NCBI GenBank assembly: GCA_016218085.1
Contig: JACREY010000011.1
Span: 1 to 64,000, forward strand
Reading direction: 5' to 3'
Length of the DNA stretch: 64,000 nt
Source of the DNA: Ignavibacteriota bacterium
Lineage (GTDB): Bacteria; Bacteroidota; Ignavibacteria; Tepidaquicellales; Tepidaquicellaceae
The notes below the pieces were generated by a model. That model was not told where the DNA came from. It did no database searches and worked only from the letters and a program-made list of their open reading frames with translations. The number at the start of each line of letters is the position of its first letter. Position 1 is the stretch's first letter. Shown in pieces: positions 7,583-16,869 of the stretch. Both the position numbers and the translations under genes were made by a program.

Positions 7583-10423
7583 ATGAAAAACCCAAGTAAT
7601 AAATCAAAGACCGGATTTGCAATATTGCCGGGGTTATTTTGCAACGGAAAAAAAATGCTTTATGTTTTACTTTTTGCAATATCAGTTTTCCTTTTTGCTA
7701 AGGCAGGAATTGCGGGAACAATTTATGTGAATTACAGCACTGGAAATGATGCCACAGGAAATGGTACATCGGGAAATCCCTATAAAACATTCTATAAGGG
7801 CTATACGATGGCTGTCAACGGAGACATTTTAAACCTGACCGGTACATTTTGCTGGGCTAATGCCGATGAAACCGGCGATGCCGCAACTTCAGGATACACA
7901 ATCAGCAAAAACATTACAATTACCGGACAGGGTGCTGGTGTTACTATTGTTCAGGCGGAAACAACCGAAAAAACTGCCAATAGAAGAGTGTTTACCATTG
8001 GAAGCGGATATACAGTTACAATACAAAACATTACTGTTCGACACGGCTATCTTGCAGCAAGTCCCGGCGGTTCTGGTATCTACGTCTCAGGTACATCAAC
8101 CCTTAATCTCACAAGCTGCATTATAGAAAAAAATCACAGGTACTATAACGAAACAGATGGAAGATATTCGGGAGGAGCAATACAAGTTTATATGCTTTCA
8201 ACGGGAAATGTAACAATTGATAAATGTTTAATACAATATAATTCAGACCTTGGCGGCTCTAGTAATTACGGAGGTGGAATTCATTGTACTAATTGCAATA
8301 GCAACTCTGGAACTTTGTACATTACCAATTCAACTTTTGCATACAATACTTCGACAAGAGCATCCGCAATATTTGGTTCATATCCGAGAATAAAGGTTTC
8401 TAATACGACTATGTGCTATAATACCGGTTATTGTACTTTTTATTCTTATTCTTTCAGCGGCACTTACCTTGCTCACGTATACCTGACTAATGTCACAATC
8501 GCATATAATAACACGGGAACAGGTTATGGGTTATATACCTGGGGTATGGCAGAAGGTAGCTTAACACCAAAGGGCACTATGGTAAAAAATATAATATTGG
8601 CACAAAACAGAAAAAGTGATAATTCACAAGCGGATTATTATTATTATAATGCGGCATCATTGACCAATAACGGATATAATTTAGTTGAAACGCAAAGTGC
8701 GGCAGGTCATTTTACAAACGGAGTTAATGGATGTATTGTCGGAGTGCAGGCAAATCTCAGACTCAGCAGTGTACTGGCTTATAGCAATACCCTTAATGGA
8801 ACTCCAACACTTGCACTTTACGGAGGAAGCGTTGCAATTAATGCCGGAAATAATACAGCAAACGGAACGGAAAGTATTCCTGCAACCGACCAGAGAGGAA
8901 AAAACCGAAACGGAAATTATGATATGGGTGCATTCGAGTATAATGCGCGTATTTGGAAAGGAACAGTTTCAAATGATTTTAATACACCGCTTAACTGGTA
9001 TGATACCTTGGTTCCGCCAAGCGGTGATGATATTGCTTTCGATACTGATGCAAGTAATAATTGCGTATTAGATGCAGACAGGACTCTCGGAAGTATTTAC
9101 AACTCACACGCAACTTATGCCTTTGTTTTAAACGGTAAAAATTTGACTCTTCAGGGTGACATTGGATTATCCGGTAGCGGTCAGATTAATGCTTCGGACG
9201 GTAATATTATTTTTTCCGGAGGAAGTTATACAAATACAATTACTCCTTCTTCTTCTGCTCTGACGATTAATAATATGACCGTAAACAATGCAAATGGAAT
9301 TTCTCTCGGAGGTAATTTAACCGTTTCAAACTTGCTTACATTAACAAACGGTCTCCTGAATTTAGGAGCTTACAATCTTACCCTTGATGCCTCTGCAACC
9401 ATTTCCGGTACACCATCGGCATCTAATATGATTGTTCCCTCAAGCACAGGCGAGTTGAGAAAAGTGTTTACCGGAGCAGGTGAATTTACATTCCCGGTCG
9501 GCGATAATACAGGAACAGCCGAATATTCACCGATTACACTGAACTTTACAAGCGGAACTTTTTCTTCCGCTTATGCAGGAGTTACTCTCGGTAATACAAA
9601 ATATGCAAATAACACAAGTGCAATTGATTATCTTAACAGGTACTGGACTGTTAATCAAAGCGGCATCTCCGACTTTTCCTGCGACGTAACAGGGCAATAC
9701 CTCCCCGCTGATGTTGTCGGAACCGAATCAAATATCTACGGCGGTAAATATAACACAAGCTGGACTATCCTGAATCAGGCAGACGTCGTTAACCACAGGA
9801 TTACAGGTACTGTCACAGGATTCAGCACTTTCACCGGCGGCCAACAGGGCGTTATGCCGGTAAACCTGATGTCATTTAATTCCACGGTGATTTCTCGCGA
9901 TGTAAAACTCCACTGGGCAACCTCATCCGAATTGAATAACTGCGGATTCGAAGTGCAAAAACTCGTATCCGGCTCTCAGGAATGGACAGCAATAGGTTTC
10001 GTTAACGGAAACGGCACAAAAAATACCGTATCGGAATATAACTTCATTGATTTCAAGTTGAATAAAGGAAGCTATCAGTACAGACTGAAACAGATTGATA
10101 ATAACGGCGGATTCACCTACCATAACCTTAACGGTTTTGTGGAAGTCGGTACTCCGCAAAAATTCTCGTTGTCTCAAAACTACCCCAATCCGTTCAACCC
10201 TGTTACCAAAATTGATTTCCAGATTCCATATGATACAAGAGTCACGCTCCAGATATTCGATATCTCGGGAAGAAAAATTACGACCCTCATCAATAACGAA
10301 CTCAAAAAAGCAGATTACTATTCCGTTGAATTTAATGCATCTAACCTTGCCAGCGGAGTTTACTTCTATAAAATAATTACAGATAAGTTTTCAGAAACCA
10401 AAAAATCCATCTTGTTGAAATAA
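7583..10423 (+). CDS. Secreted right-handed beta-helix protein with T9SS tail
   Basis: 946 aa. A hydrophobic export signal lies near residues 20-45 (LYVLLFAISVFLF) behind an unusually polar start. The mature N-terminus reads TIYVNYSTGNDATGNGTSGNPYKT, the typical entry into a Pel/Pme-like parallel beta-helix with choice-of-anchor architecture, and the helix runs to about residue 450. The next part resembles an adhesin-like beta domain, then the linker PVNLMSFNSTVISRDVKLHW that often precedes the tail in these bacteria. Residues 865-946 are the T9SS type A domain (QNYPNPFNP...). Could be a polysaccharide-binding or lyase-like surface protein; no catalytic residues are clear. A strong terminator follows. 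Confidence 0.87.
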   Translation: MKNPSNKSKTGFAILPGLFCNGKKMLYVLLFAISVFLFAKAGIAGTIYVNYSTGNDATGNGTSGNPYKTFYKGYTMAVNGDILNLTGTFCWANADETGDAATSGYTISKNITITGQGAGVTIVQAETTEKTANRRVFTIGSGYTVTIQNITVRHGYLAASPGGSGIYVSGTSTLNLTSCIIEKNHRYYNETDGRYSGGAIQVYMLSTGNVTIDKCLIQYNSDLGGSSNYGGGIHCTNCNSNSGTLYITNSTFAYNTSTRASAIFGSYPRIKVSNTTMCYNTGYCTFYSYSFSGTYLAHVYLTNVTIAYNNTGTGYGLYTWGMAEGSLTPKGTMVKNIILAQNRKSDNSQADYYYYNAASLTNNGYNLVETQSAAGHFTNGVNGCIVGVQANLRLSSVLAYSNTLNGTPTLALYGGSVAINAGNNTANGTESIPATDQRGKNRNGNYDMGAFEYNARIWKGTVSNDFNTPLNWYDTLVPPSGDDIAFDTDASNNCVLDADRTLGSIYNSHATYAFVLNGKNLTLQGDIGLSGSGQINASDGNIIFSGGSYTNTITPSSSALTINNMTVNNANGISLGGNLTVSNLLTLTNGLLNLGAYNLTLDASATISGTPSASNMIVPSSTGELRKVFTGAGEFTFPVGDNTGTAEYSPITLNFTSGTFSSAYAGVTLGNTKYANNTSAIDYLNRYWTVNQSGISDFSCDVTGQYLPADVVGTESNIYGGKYNTSWTILNQADVVNHRITGTVTGFSTFTGGQQGVMPVNLMSFNSTVISRDVKLHWATSSELNNCGFEVQKLVSGSQEWTAIGFVNGNGTKNTVSEYNFIDFKLNKGSYQYRLKQIDNNGGFTYHNLNGFVEVGTPQKFSLSQNYPNPFNPVTKIDFQIPYDTRVTLQIFDISGRKITTLINNELKKADYYSVEFNASNLASGVYFYKIITDKFSETKKSILLK

Positions 10424-10449
10424 ATCTCATTACTTCCTGATATCCCCTC

Positions 10450-10490
10450 GGGCATCCGGTTTACCTTTTCCGGATGCCCTTGTTATTTTA
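10450..10490 (+). terminator. Intrinsic terminator of the beta-helix gene
   Basis: A 10-bp perfect stem, GGGCATCCGG / CCGGATGCCC (10450-10479), with a T-rich loop and a T-rich tail (TTGTTATTTTA), 26 bp after the stop codon. Confidence 0.85.
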
Positions 10491-10570
10491 GAATCTTAAT
10501 TGAACAAATTACGTTTCATTTTTATTGGGATTAATCTAATTTTAAAAATAAAATAAATTAAAACAGAGAT

Positions 10571-11614
10571 ATGACAAAAGCAAAAGGATATGCTGTGCAC
10601 GATGCCAAATCCGAACTTGGCCCTTGGAATTTCGAAAGACGCGAAGTAGGACCGCACGATGTACAGTTCGATATTTCATACTGCGGAGTCTGCCACTCAG
10701 ACCTGCATCAGGTAAGAAATGAATGGGGCAATTCCATTTACCCGATGGTTCCCGGACACGAGCTCGTCGGTAAAGTGGTAAAAGTAGGCAGCCACGTGAA
10801 AAAATATAAAGCAGGCGACCTTGTCGGCGTAGGCTGTATGGTCGAATCCTGCCGCACCTGCAAAAACTGCAAGGAAGGCCTCGAGCAGTTCTGCGCGGAA
10901 GGTGCCGTTATGACTTACAACGGATATGAGCGCGATAAAAAAACTCCTACATACGGCGGATACTCTAATATCGTCGTTGTTAATGAAGACTTCGTTCTTA
11001 AAGTCTCGGATAAATTAAATCTTGCCGCAGTAGCACCGCTTCTTTGCGCGGGTATTACGACATATTCACCTTTAAGACACTGGAAAGTCGGCAAGGGGCA
11101 CAAGCTCGCAGTACTCGGACTCGGCGGACTCGGACATATGGCGGTAAAATTCGGCGTTTCTTTCGGAGCGGAAGTAACCGTATTAAGCTCTTCACCTTCG
11201 AAAAAAGATGATGCCCTTAAACTCGGCGCACATAAATTTGTCGTAACATCAGATGAAGAACAAATTAAAAGTGTCTTAGGTTACTTCGATTTTATACTCG
11301 ATACTGTATCGGCAGAACACGATTACAGCAAGTATATCTCTCTGTTGAGTACAAACGGGGTTCACATTTGCGTTGGCGCTCCGCCTACACCCTCGCAGAT
11401 TCATTCGTTCAGCCTGATTATGGGCAGGAAAAGTCTTGCCGGCTCTCTTATCGGCGGCATTCCCGAAACGCAGGAAATGCTCGACTACTGCGCCGAGCAT
11501 AACATAGTATCCGATATCGAACTCATTGACATAAAGGACATAAACAAAGCTTACGAGCGTATGCTTAAAAGCGATGTGAAGTACCGCTTCGTGATTGATA
11601 TCGCAACTCTTTAG
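10571..11614 (+). CDS. Zinc-dependent NAD(P)-alcohol dehydrogenase, CAD/YahK-like
   Basis: 347 aa, the usual length of medium-chain zinc dehydrogenases. Catalytic-zinc ligands: C38 in CGVCHSDLH and H63-E64 in PGHE. Structural-zinc cysteines: C94, C97, C100 and C108. The Rossmann motif GLGGLGHMAVKFG lies near residue 180. The spacing and the CHSD motif match the cinnamyl-alcohol-dehydrogenase-like group (E. coli YahK, AdhA), which reduces aldehydes with NADPH; cofactor and substrate here are inferred. Cytoplasmic, no signal peptide. It stands between a terminator and a hairpin repeat, so it is probably monocistronic. Confidence 0.93.
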   Translation: MTKAKGYAVHDAKSELGPWNFERREVGPHDVQFDISYCGVCHSDLHQVRNEWGNSIYPMVPGHELVGKVVKVGSHVKKYKAGDLVGVGCMVESCRTCKNCKEGLEQFCAEGAVMTYNGYERDKKTPTYGGYSNIVVVNEDFVLKVSDKLNLAAVAPLLCAGITTYSPLRHWKVGKGHKLAVLGLGGLGHMAVKFGVSFGAEVTVLSSSPSKKDDALKLGAHKFVVTSDEEQIKSVLGYFDFILDTVSAEHDYSKYISLLSTNGVHICVGAPPTPSQIHSFSLIMGRKSLAGSLIGGIPETQEMLDYCAEHNIVSDIELIDIKDINKAYERMLKSDVKYRFVIDIATL

Positions 11615-11628
11615 AGTAAATAAATCTT

Positions 11629-11657
11629 CCTCGTTCCCACGCTCCTGCGTGGGAACG
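11629..11657. repeat. Palindromic hairpin repeat CCTCG + CGTTCCCACGC/GCGTGGGAACG
   Basis: Perfect 11-bp arms around TCCT, introduced by CCTCG, 15-18 bp after the alcohol dehydrogenase stop. The same layout (CCTCGTTACCAAGCT-GA-AGCTTGGTAACG, written in parts) occurs at 49345-49373. There is no T-run, so it is better seen as a dispersed palindromic repeat than as an ordinary terminator. Confidence 0.7.
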
Positions 11658-11726
11658 TATTTGAATATCAACGATTTTCCATTTCAATTACACTGATTTT
11701 ATCTTAATTTTTCAAATAAGATAAAA

Positions 11727-12515
11727 ATGAATCACTCATACGAATTCCAAAATATTCCCAAATCAAGAATAGCCACCTTCGATGTCTATCAAATGGGACT
11801 GCAAAAGCATCACGTAGCCGCTCTTCTCGAATTCGACGTAACCGAAAGCAGGTCTGAACTGCGCGAACTGAAAAGAAGCGGAAAGAAAATATCTTTTAAC
11901 GCATTCCTGATAAAAGCAATAAGCAAAGCTGTCGAACTCCACCCTGAAGCCGCGGGATACATTTACAGCAAAAAAAAATTAATGCTCTTTAAAGATGTAA
12001 ACATTTCTTTCATAGTCGAAAAAACAATCGGCGGAAAAAAAGTCCCTATGCCCGTAGTAATAGAAAAGTCAAATGAAAAAACAGCAGAGGATATAACGCG
12101 GGAAATCGAAGACGCTAAAAATTACGAACTGACGGAAAAAGACATCATACTGAATAAAAAATCTCAGGCAAACGAAAAAATATATTACCGGCTCCCGAAA
12201 TTTTTAAGAATAATGTTCTGGCGCTATATGCTCTCCCATCCGAAATTCGCATACGAAAAAATGGGAAACGTAATCGTAACCTCTCTTGGTGCAGCGGGAA
12301 AAATCAACGGCTGGTTCGTGCATAAATCGGTTCACCCGCTATCGTTTGGCATCGGCTCCGTGCTGAAAAAACCCGTTGTAATAAAAGATGAAATTAAAAT
12401 CAGGGAAATACTGAATATGACCATCCTCATTGACCATGACCCCATTGACGGCGCCCCGATGGTAAGATTCATCGGTGACCTCACAGATTATATTGAAAAT
12501 TTCAGCCGTGATTAA
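11727..12515 (+). CDS. Stand-alone 2-oxoacid dehydrogenase E2-type acyltransferase catalytic domain
   Basis: 262 aa, only the chloramphenicol-acetyltransferase-like catalytic domain of E2 proteins: no lipoyl domain, no subunit-binding domain and no E1/E3 genes nearby. The E2 active-site motif DHRxxDG appears as D236-H237-D-P-I-D241-G, keeping the catalytic His and the Asp but replacing Arg with Asp. SFNAFLIKAISKAVE and GNVIVTSLGAAGKINGWFVHKSVHPLSFGIGS (both split here for reading) match the family fold. Such lone domains occur in Bacteroidota and are thought to acylate an unknown acceptor; the acyl donor here is unknown. Confidence 0.85.
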   Translation: MNHSYEFQNIPKSRIATFDVYQMGLQKHHVAALLEFDVTESRSELRELKRSGKKISFNAFLIKAISKAVELHPEAAGYIYSKKKLMLFKDVNISFIVEKTIGGKKVPMPVVIEKSNEKTAEDITREIEDAKNYELTEKDIILNKKSQANEKIYYRLPKFLRIMFWRYMLSHPKFAYEKMGNVIVTSLGAAGKINGWFVHKSVHPLSFGIGSVLKKPVVIKDEIKIREILNMTILIDHDPIDGAPMVRFIGDLTDYIENFSRD

Positions 12516-12540
12516 GAACTGCAAAACAACCAGTTAAAAC

Positions 12541-13390
12541 AAAAGGGAAACGTATGTGCAATTCTTACTTTAAAAGCCTTAAAATTCGCAAAAAAAACAA
12601 CAATACCGATGCATTTTTTTATGGTGAACTTTTGTAGTACTTTTGTTGTCCGATTTTCTCACAACGAGACGTATATTTAAAAGAGCTTGTACCATAATAT
12701 TATATGGTATTAAAAAACAAATATCAAGGGGGAAAGTGTTTATAAGATTTATAAAGTAAGAGCAATAACTTTCAACACAAAGGCACGAATTTTTTTTATA
12801 GGTTAAGAGTGAAGAATAAGAGCTTTGCACATGGAAAATGCGGAAAGAGAATGATTTTTTTAAGGGTAAGAGTCCCGACAAGCCGGGACAGGCGGAATTT
12901 TACGCCCCCTGTTTGTCATCCCGGCGTCCCGTTATGTTTTAAAACGGGATCAGGCCGGGATCCAGCTCTTGCTTTTGTTCTTCATTTCAGCCCATCGCTC
13001 TTTCGCTTTTGATCCCGGTGCTTTTTTTATCGGGACACTTTAAACTGTGGGTTGAATTGGTTTTTCTTTAAAACCGTTTAAACGGTTTAATAGCTCTTGG
13101 ATTTTCTTTTCCCACGGATAAATCCGTGGGCTGAACGGAAGAGCGTAAAAGAAAATTATTATATTTTATGTCGGGAGTCCACAAAGCGGAGACTCCCCGA
13201 CACGAGAAGTAATAATCTCAAAATTTATTCTGAATGAAGAGCGATGTTATTGTTTGTGGATCCCGGCCTAAAATCCGCCGGGATGACAGGGGGGGCTGGA
13301 GAGCAAGAACGAGACCCCTGCCTAAAACATACAGGGGTGACAAACGTGTTGGAGAGCAAGCTCCCCCTCTCTTTTTTTCATTTAATATCA
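12541..13390. repeat. Composite palindromic repeat island, no genes
   Basis: About 850 bp between two genes with no credible ORF. In order: a 108-bp element shared with the island at 49.5 kb (12629-12736), an AGAGC word (12818-12822), a CCCG-rich hairpin (12915-12963), the module TTCAGCCCATCGCT (12986-12999), an AAACCGTTT/AAACGGTTT palindrome (13071-13088), CCCACGGAT-AA-ATCCGTGGG (13111-13130), a GTCGGGAGTC hairpin (13170-13201), and two hairpins of the GATCCCGGCCTAAAA type, each ending in GGAGAGCAA (13256-13306, 13312-13360). Most palindromes are followed within 30 bp by AGAGC or its complement. Confidence 0.85.
12629..12736. repeat. Element shared with the 49.5-49.8 kb island
   Basis: Contains CTTTTGTAGTACTTTTGTTG + TCC (12629-12651), then TATTTAAAAGA (12674-12684), TATATGGTAT (12701-12710), exactly 14 bp, and CAAGGGGGAAAG (12725-12736). 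The same four words in the same order, with the same 14-bp gap between the last two, lie at 49474-49496, 49714-49724, 49746-49755 and 49770-49781. Confidence 0.8.
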
Positions 13391-13435
13391 AAAAAATTTG
13401 TTACATCTTACAGGGCTTAATTAAAATTCGATATA

Positions 13436-14977
13436 ATGAAAAAATATATTATAATATTATTTGTTCTGGCTTTTGCATTTCCCGCTTTTGCGCAGGAATC
13501 CGGTAATCAGGATGTGAAGGAGCTTATTATACTGCACTGGAATGACTTCCATTCGAGGAATATGCCCTACAAGGTGAATAAAAAAGATTCGACAGGCGCG
13601 CAGACTCAGATATACGTTGGCGGAACGGCAAGTATGCTCGGCTACCTGAATAAATACAGGGACGATAAATCACTCGTGCTTAACGGCGGCGATGACTACC
13701 AGGGAACTCCGATTTCCTCCATCACGAGAGGATATTCGCAAATCGAGCTTCTTAATTTATACAATCTCGATGCATTCGTACTCGGCAATCACGATTTTGA
13801 TTACGGAATGTACACGCTCGACTCCGCTCTCAAAGGCGCAAACTTCCCCTTCCTTGCCGCTAATATTGCTGTTAAAGGAACAAATAAAACATTCGGCAAA
13901 CCTTACCTGGTAAAGGAAGTCAACGGAATAAAAATCGGCATTATAGGCGTGGTTCCGAAAGATTTAATGACTCTTACACTTCCTAAAAATGTCGGTGACC
14001 TCACTATGCTGAATACCGATTCCGTAATAGCGGCGGGTATCACAATCCTGAAAAAGGAAAACTGCAACCTGATTGTTCTGCTCTCGCATAACGGAGTTGA
14101 CCGCGACAGGGATTTTGCGGAAAAGTTTCATAAGGATATAGATGTCATAATCGGCGGACACTCGCATTCGGTTATATTCAAGCCTGAAATAGTAAACGGA
14201 GTGATTATCTGCCAGGCAGGCTCATACGGACGCGACCTCGGCAAGCTGGATTTGAAAGTAGATATTACAAAGGATACCGTGGTAAAATATTTCGGGAAAC
14301 TTTATGAAACAAAACTCGATTCGAATATATTCGATAAACCTGCAATGGAAAAGGTCGAGGGTATGATATCCGCTATCGAGCCCGAAATGAAAAAGCCCAT
14401 AGGCAAACTGCTCTCCGACTGGAAGAAAAGCAGTCTGGGACAGTGGGAAGCCGATGCCATCAGGGATAAACTTCAGACCGATATTTCTTTCCTCAACGGC
14501 GGAAGCATCAGAAAGACTATGATAGCAGGCGATATTACGGTCGGCGATATCTGGGAAATAAATCCTTTCGGAAATTCGATGATGAAATTTTCCGTCAGTG
14601 GAAAATCAATCAGGAAAATGCTGGCGTATAATTTAAGGTCGCTTTCCAAAATTAAGGATAATCCCGAATACGACAACATTCTGGTATCAGGATTATATGT
14701 TGAATTAAATTCAAAAGAAATAACCGAAGATTCCGGGGATTTCATCAAAAAAATTCTTGTGAACGGAAACCCTCTGGATGAAAACAAACAATATACCGTT
14801 TCATCGAATAATTACGTGGTTTCACAGATGAAAAAATATTTCGGTGAAATTCCGGACAAAATAGAAGCAGAAGATACAAACATTCTCGACAGGGATTTAA
14901 TAATCGAAGCGGTGCAGAAACAAAAGGAAATAAATTCCGTATTTGAAAAGAGGATAGTTGACCTTAGTGCGGAATAA
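13436..14977 (+). CDS. Periplasmic 5'-nucleotidase/UshA-family metallophosphatase
   Basis: 513 aa. Signal peptide at residues 1-20 (FAFPAFAQ). The N-terminal calcineurin-like metallophosphatase domain has the dimetal motifs HWNDFHSR (D37, H39), NGGDDYQG (D86) and LGNHDFDYG (N118, H119), then LLSHNG and GGHSHS. The C-terminal 5'-nucleotidase domain (from about residue 320) has FLNGGSIR and GDIWEINPFGNSM. The family hydrolyses nucleotides, UDP-sugars or 2',3'-cyclic nucleotides outside the cytoplasm; the exact substrate is not clear from sequence. The gene follows the repeat island and leads a run of three same-strand genes (yggX 26 bp downstream, then the phosphatase). Confidence 0.92.
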   Translation: MKKYIIILFVLAFAFPAFAQESGNQDVKELIILHWNDFHSRNMPYKVNKKDSTGAQTQIYVGGTASMLGYLNKYRDDKSLVLNGGDDYQGTPISSITRGYSQIELLNLYNLDAFVLGNHDFDYGMYTLDSALKGANFPFLAANIAVKGTNKTFGKPYLVKEVNGIKIGIIGVVPKDLMTLTLPKNVGDLTMLNTDSVIAAGITILKKENCNLIVLLSHNGVDRDRDFAEKFHKDIDVIIGGHSHSVIFKPEIVNGVIICQAGSYGRDLGKLDLKVDITKDTVVKYFGKLYETKLDSNIFDKPAMEKVEGMISAIEPEMKKPIGKLLSDWKKSSLGQWEADAIRDKLQTDISFLNGGSIRKTMIAGDITVGDIWEINPFGNSMMKFSVSGKSIRKMLAYNLRSLSKIKDNPEYDNILVSGLYVELNSKEITEDSGDFIKKILVNGNPLDENKQYTVSSNNYVVSQMKKYFGEIPDKIEAEDTNILDRDLIIEAVQKQKEINSVFEKRIVDLSAE

Positions 14978-15003
14978 AAAATAAAATTAAAATAAAAGAA
15001 CAA

Positions 15004-15279
15004 ATGGCAGAAGAAAGAATAGTTCATTGCGTAAAGCTCGGCAAAGACCTTCCCGGCATTGCAAAACCGCCCGTACCGGGTGAACTCGGACAAATGATTT
15101 ATGAAAAAGTATCCAAAGAAGCTTTTAAAAACTTCATGGATTACTTCAAAATTATTGTGAACGAATACAGGATAGACCTTACATCTCCGGAATCCGACAA
15201 GATCTTTATCGACCAGATGAAGGAATACTTTTTCGGTAAAGGAGGCGAAATGCCGGAACAGTTTTCACCCGGAAAATAA
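15004..15279 (+). CDS. yggX: YggX-family Fe(2+)-trafficking / oxidative damage protection protein
   Basis: 91 aa, exactly the length of E. coli YggX. Conserved features: an early Cys (VHCVKLGKD), PGELGQMIYEKVSKEAF, INEYR-like INV/IVNEYRIDL, and the tail FFGKGGEMPEQFSPGK. The family is cytoplasmic, binds or transfers ferrous iron and protects Fe-S clusters from oxidation. Its place 26 bp after the nucleotidase gene and 10 bp before the phosphatase suggests an operon but no shared pathway. Iron-sulphur enzymes are common in this window (Kor, ferredoxin, radical SAM). Confidence 0.92.
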   Translation: MAEERIVHCVKLGKDLPGIAKPPVPGELGQMIYEKVSKEAFKNFMDYFKIIVNEYRIDLTSPESDKIFIDQMKEYFFGKGGEMPEQFSPGK

Positions 15280-15289
15280 ATATTTTTAA

Positions 15290-16741
15290 ATGAGCAAATA
15301 TACGGATTTATCTTATACTTTCGATAAATATCTCGGGCTTCCTAAAGGGGATGCATACAATCTTTACAGGGATGAAAAAAATATTGTAATCCTTAAAAGG
15401 CTTGCAATAGTAATTGCATTGATTTTCGGTATCACTTCGATAGTTCACGTTTTTGATAAGGGTGTGCTCCATCCGATTACCATTAGTTATTCTGTTGTTT
15501 TGTTTTCATCTCTTGTTTTTATTTTTCTTTACAAGAAAAAAATTGACCTTTCCAATATACGAAGATACCTTTTCATATTCCTTGTTACCATTTTGATTAT
15601 CAGAACTTCTATCGATATTATAAAAAGCGTAACCATAACAGAGGAAGACAAAAAAGAAAACACGGAAAAAATCGAAAAGGCAAATAAAGATTTTAACATT
15701 ACAATTAAAGATGAGGATGCCGAAAAAGACAGTGTCGCCTCGCTCGTTTTCTTTTTCTGTTTGATGATTGTGTTTTTCAAGCTTTCCCGAAACGAAATCG
15801 TACAGCTTTTCACTCTTGCATTTGGTATACCTATTATTACGGAACTTCTGGTTTACAATAATTTTTCAATCTGGGATAAAGTAGCAAGTCTTATTATTGC
15901 CCTGGTATTTTTTATTTTTGCATACTCTGCAGAAACAAAAAGAAAAAAGAAATTTCTCGCAAGGCTGGACTCATATTCCAAACGACACATGGAAACGCAC
16001 AGGATGAAGCGTGAGCTTGACTATGCGCGCGAAATCCAGCTCTCAATGCTGCCTCCCGGCGAAGCTAAATTCGGTGACCTCGAAATAGCGGGTACATCCG
16101 TTCCGACATACGAAGTTGGCGGGGATTATTTCGATTATTTTAAAATATCAGACAATCTAATTGGTATTTTTATTTGTGACGTTTCGGGACACGGAGTTGC
16201 AAGCGCGCTTCTGCTATCGGGTCTGAGAAGCTGTATGCACTTAATTCTCGAAGATACAAATAATCCGAAGGAAGTTTTCGTCAAGCTGAACCGCATGATA
16301 AGAAAAACGCAAAGCAAGAAAATGTTTGTAACGGCAATTTTTGCAGTGATTGATTTGGAAAAAAATACCTGCTCTCTATTTAATGCGGGGCATTTACCGC
16401 CTTATAAAATTTCCGGTGATTCGAGCGAGCTTTTTAAAATAAGAAGACACGGCATCACGCTCGGCGCTGTCGAAAATATCGTTCAGGATATGGAAGAAAC
16501 CGAAGTAGTTTTTGAGTTCAATAAGAACGACAAACTCGTGCTCTATACAGACGGCGTGAGCGAAGCTATGGATTCAGAAAAAAAAGAATACGGCTTCGAG
16601 AGACTCGAATCTTTTCTCAATTCTAAAGCAGATAAAAATCCTTCCGAACTGCTTGACCTGCTGCTGAAAGACGTAAAAGATTTCACAAAAGAAACCGAGC
16701 AAAAAGACGATATGTCCGTAATGATAATCGGAAGAAATTAA
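15290..16741 (+). CDS. Membrane-anchored SpoIIE/RsbU-type PP2C serine phosphatase
   Basis: 483 aa. Residues about 30-200 hold roughly six membrane segments, broken by a charged loop (TEEDKKENTEKIEKANKDFN). A linker with coiled-coil character (residues 205-235) leads into a SpoIIE-type PP2C domain with GGDYFDYF, CDVSGHGVASALLLSG, NAGHLPPYK, LYTDGVSEAMD and DDMSVMII, the aspartates that hold the two metal ions. RsbU-like enzymes dephosphorylate anti-sigma-factor antagonists (STAS proteins). No STAS or anti-sigma gene is next to it. The start sits 10 bp after yggX, so it is probably co-transcribed. Confidence 0.92.
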   Translation: MSKYTDLSYTFDKYLGLPKGDAYNLYRDEKNIVILKRLAIVIALIFGITSIVHVFDKGVLHPITISYSVVLFSSLVFIFLYKKKIDLSNIRRYLFIFLVTILIIRTSIDIIKSVTITEEDKKENTEKIEKANKDFNITIKDEDAEKDSVASLVFFFCLMIVFFKLSRNEIVQLFTLAFGIPIITELLVYNNFSIWDKVASLIIALVFFIFAYSAETKRKKKFLARLDSYSKRHMETHRMKRELDYAREIQLSMLPPGEAKFGDLEIAGTSVPTYEVGGDYFDYFKISDNLIGIFICDVSGHGVASALLLSGLRSCMHLILEDTNNPKEVFVKLNRMIRKTQSKKMFVTAIFAVIDLEKNTCSLFNAGHLPPYKISGDSSELFKIRRHGITLGAVENIVQDMEETEVVFEFNKNDKLVLYTDGVSEAMDSEKKEYGFERLESFLNSKADKNPSELLDLLLKDVKDFTKETEQKDDMSVMIIGRN

Positions 16742-16828
16742 TAAAAATCTTAAATACTACCACGTTTTATTTTACAAACTTTTTATCCTTGAAGATAGGA
16801 AAAACTTGTAAAAACCTGAAATGATGCC

Positions 16829-16869
16829 GCTCTTTACTTTACAAACTTTATAAACCTTATAAACTTTTA
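16829..16869. repeat. 9-bp tandem array plus AGAGC word at the tag stop codon
   Basis: AAACTTTAT, AAACCTTAT, AAACTTTTA follow each other at 16843-16869, after GCTCTTTACTTTACAAAC (reverse complement GTTTGTAAAGTAAAGAGC). The tag stop codon (16857-16859) lies inside the array, and the last residues VKSL are encoded by it. Near-identical GTTTGTAAAGTTAAGAGC occurs at 29811-29828. Confidence 0.7.

Noticed and set aside
12579-13506. Open frames at 12579-12881, 12809-13012 and 13234-13506
   Set aside because: They run through the palindromic repeat island, their products are repeat-derived and arginine/cysteine-rich without any domain, and the last one overlaps the start of the nucleotidase gene.
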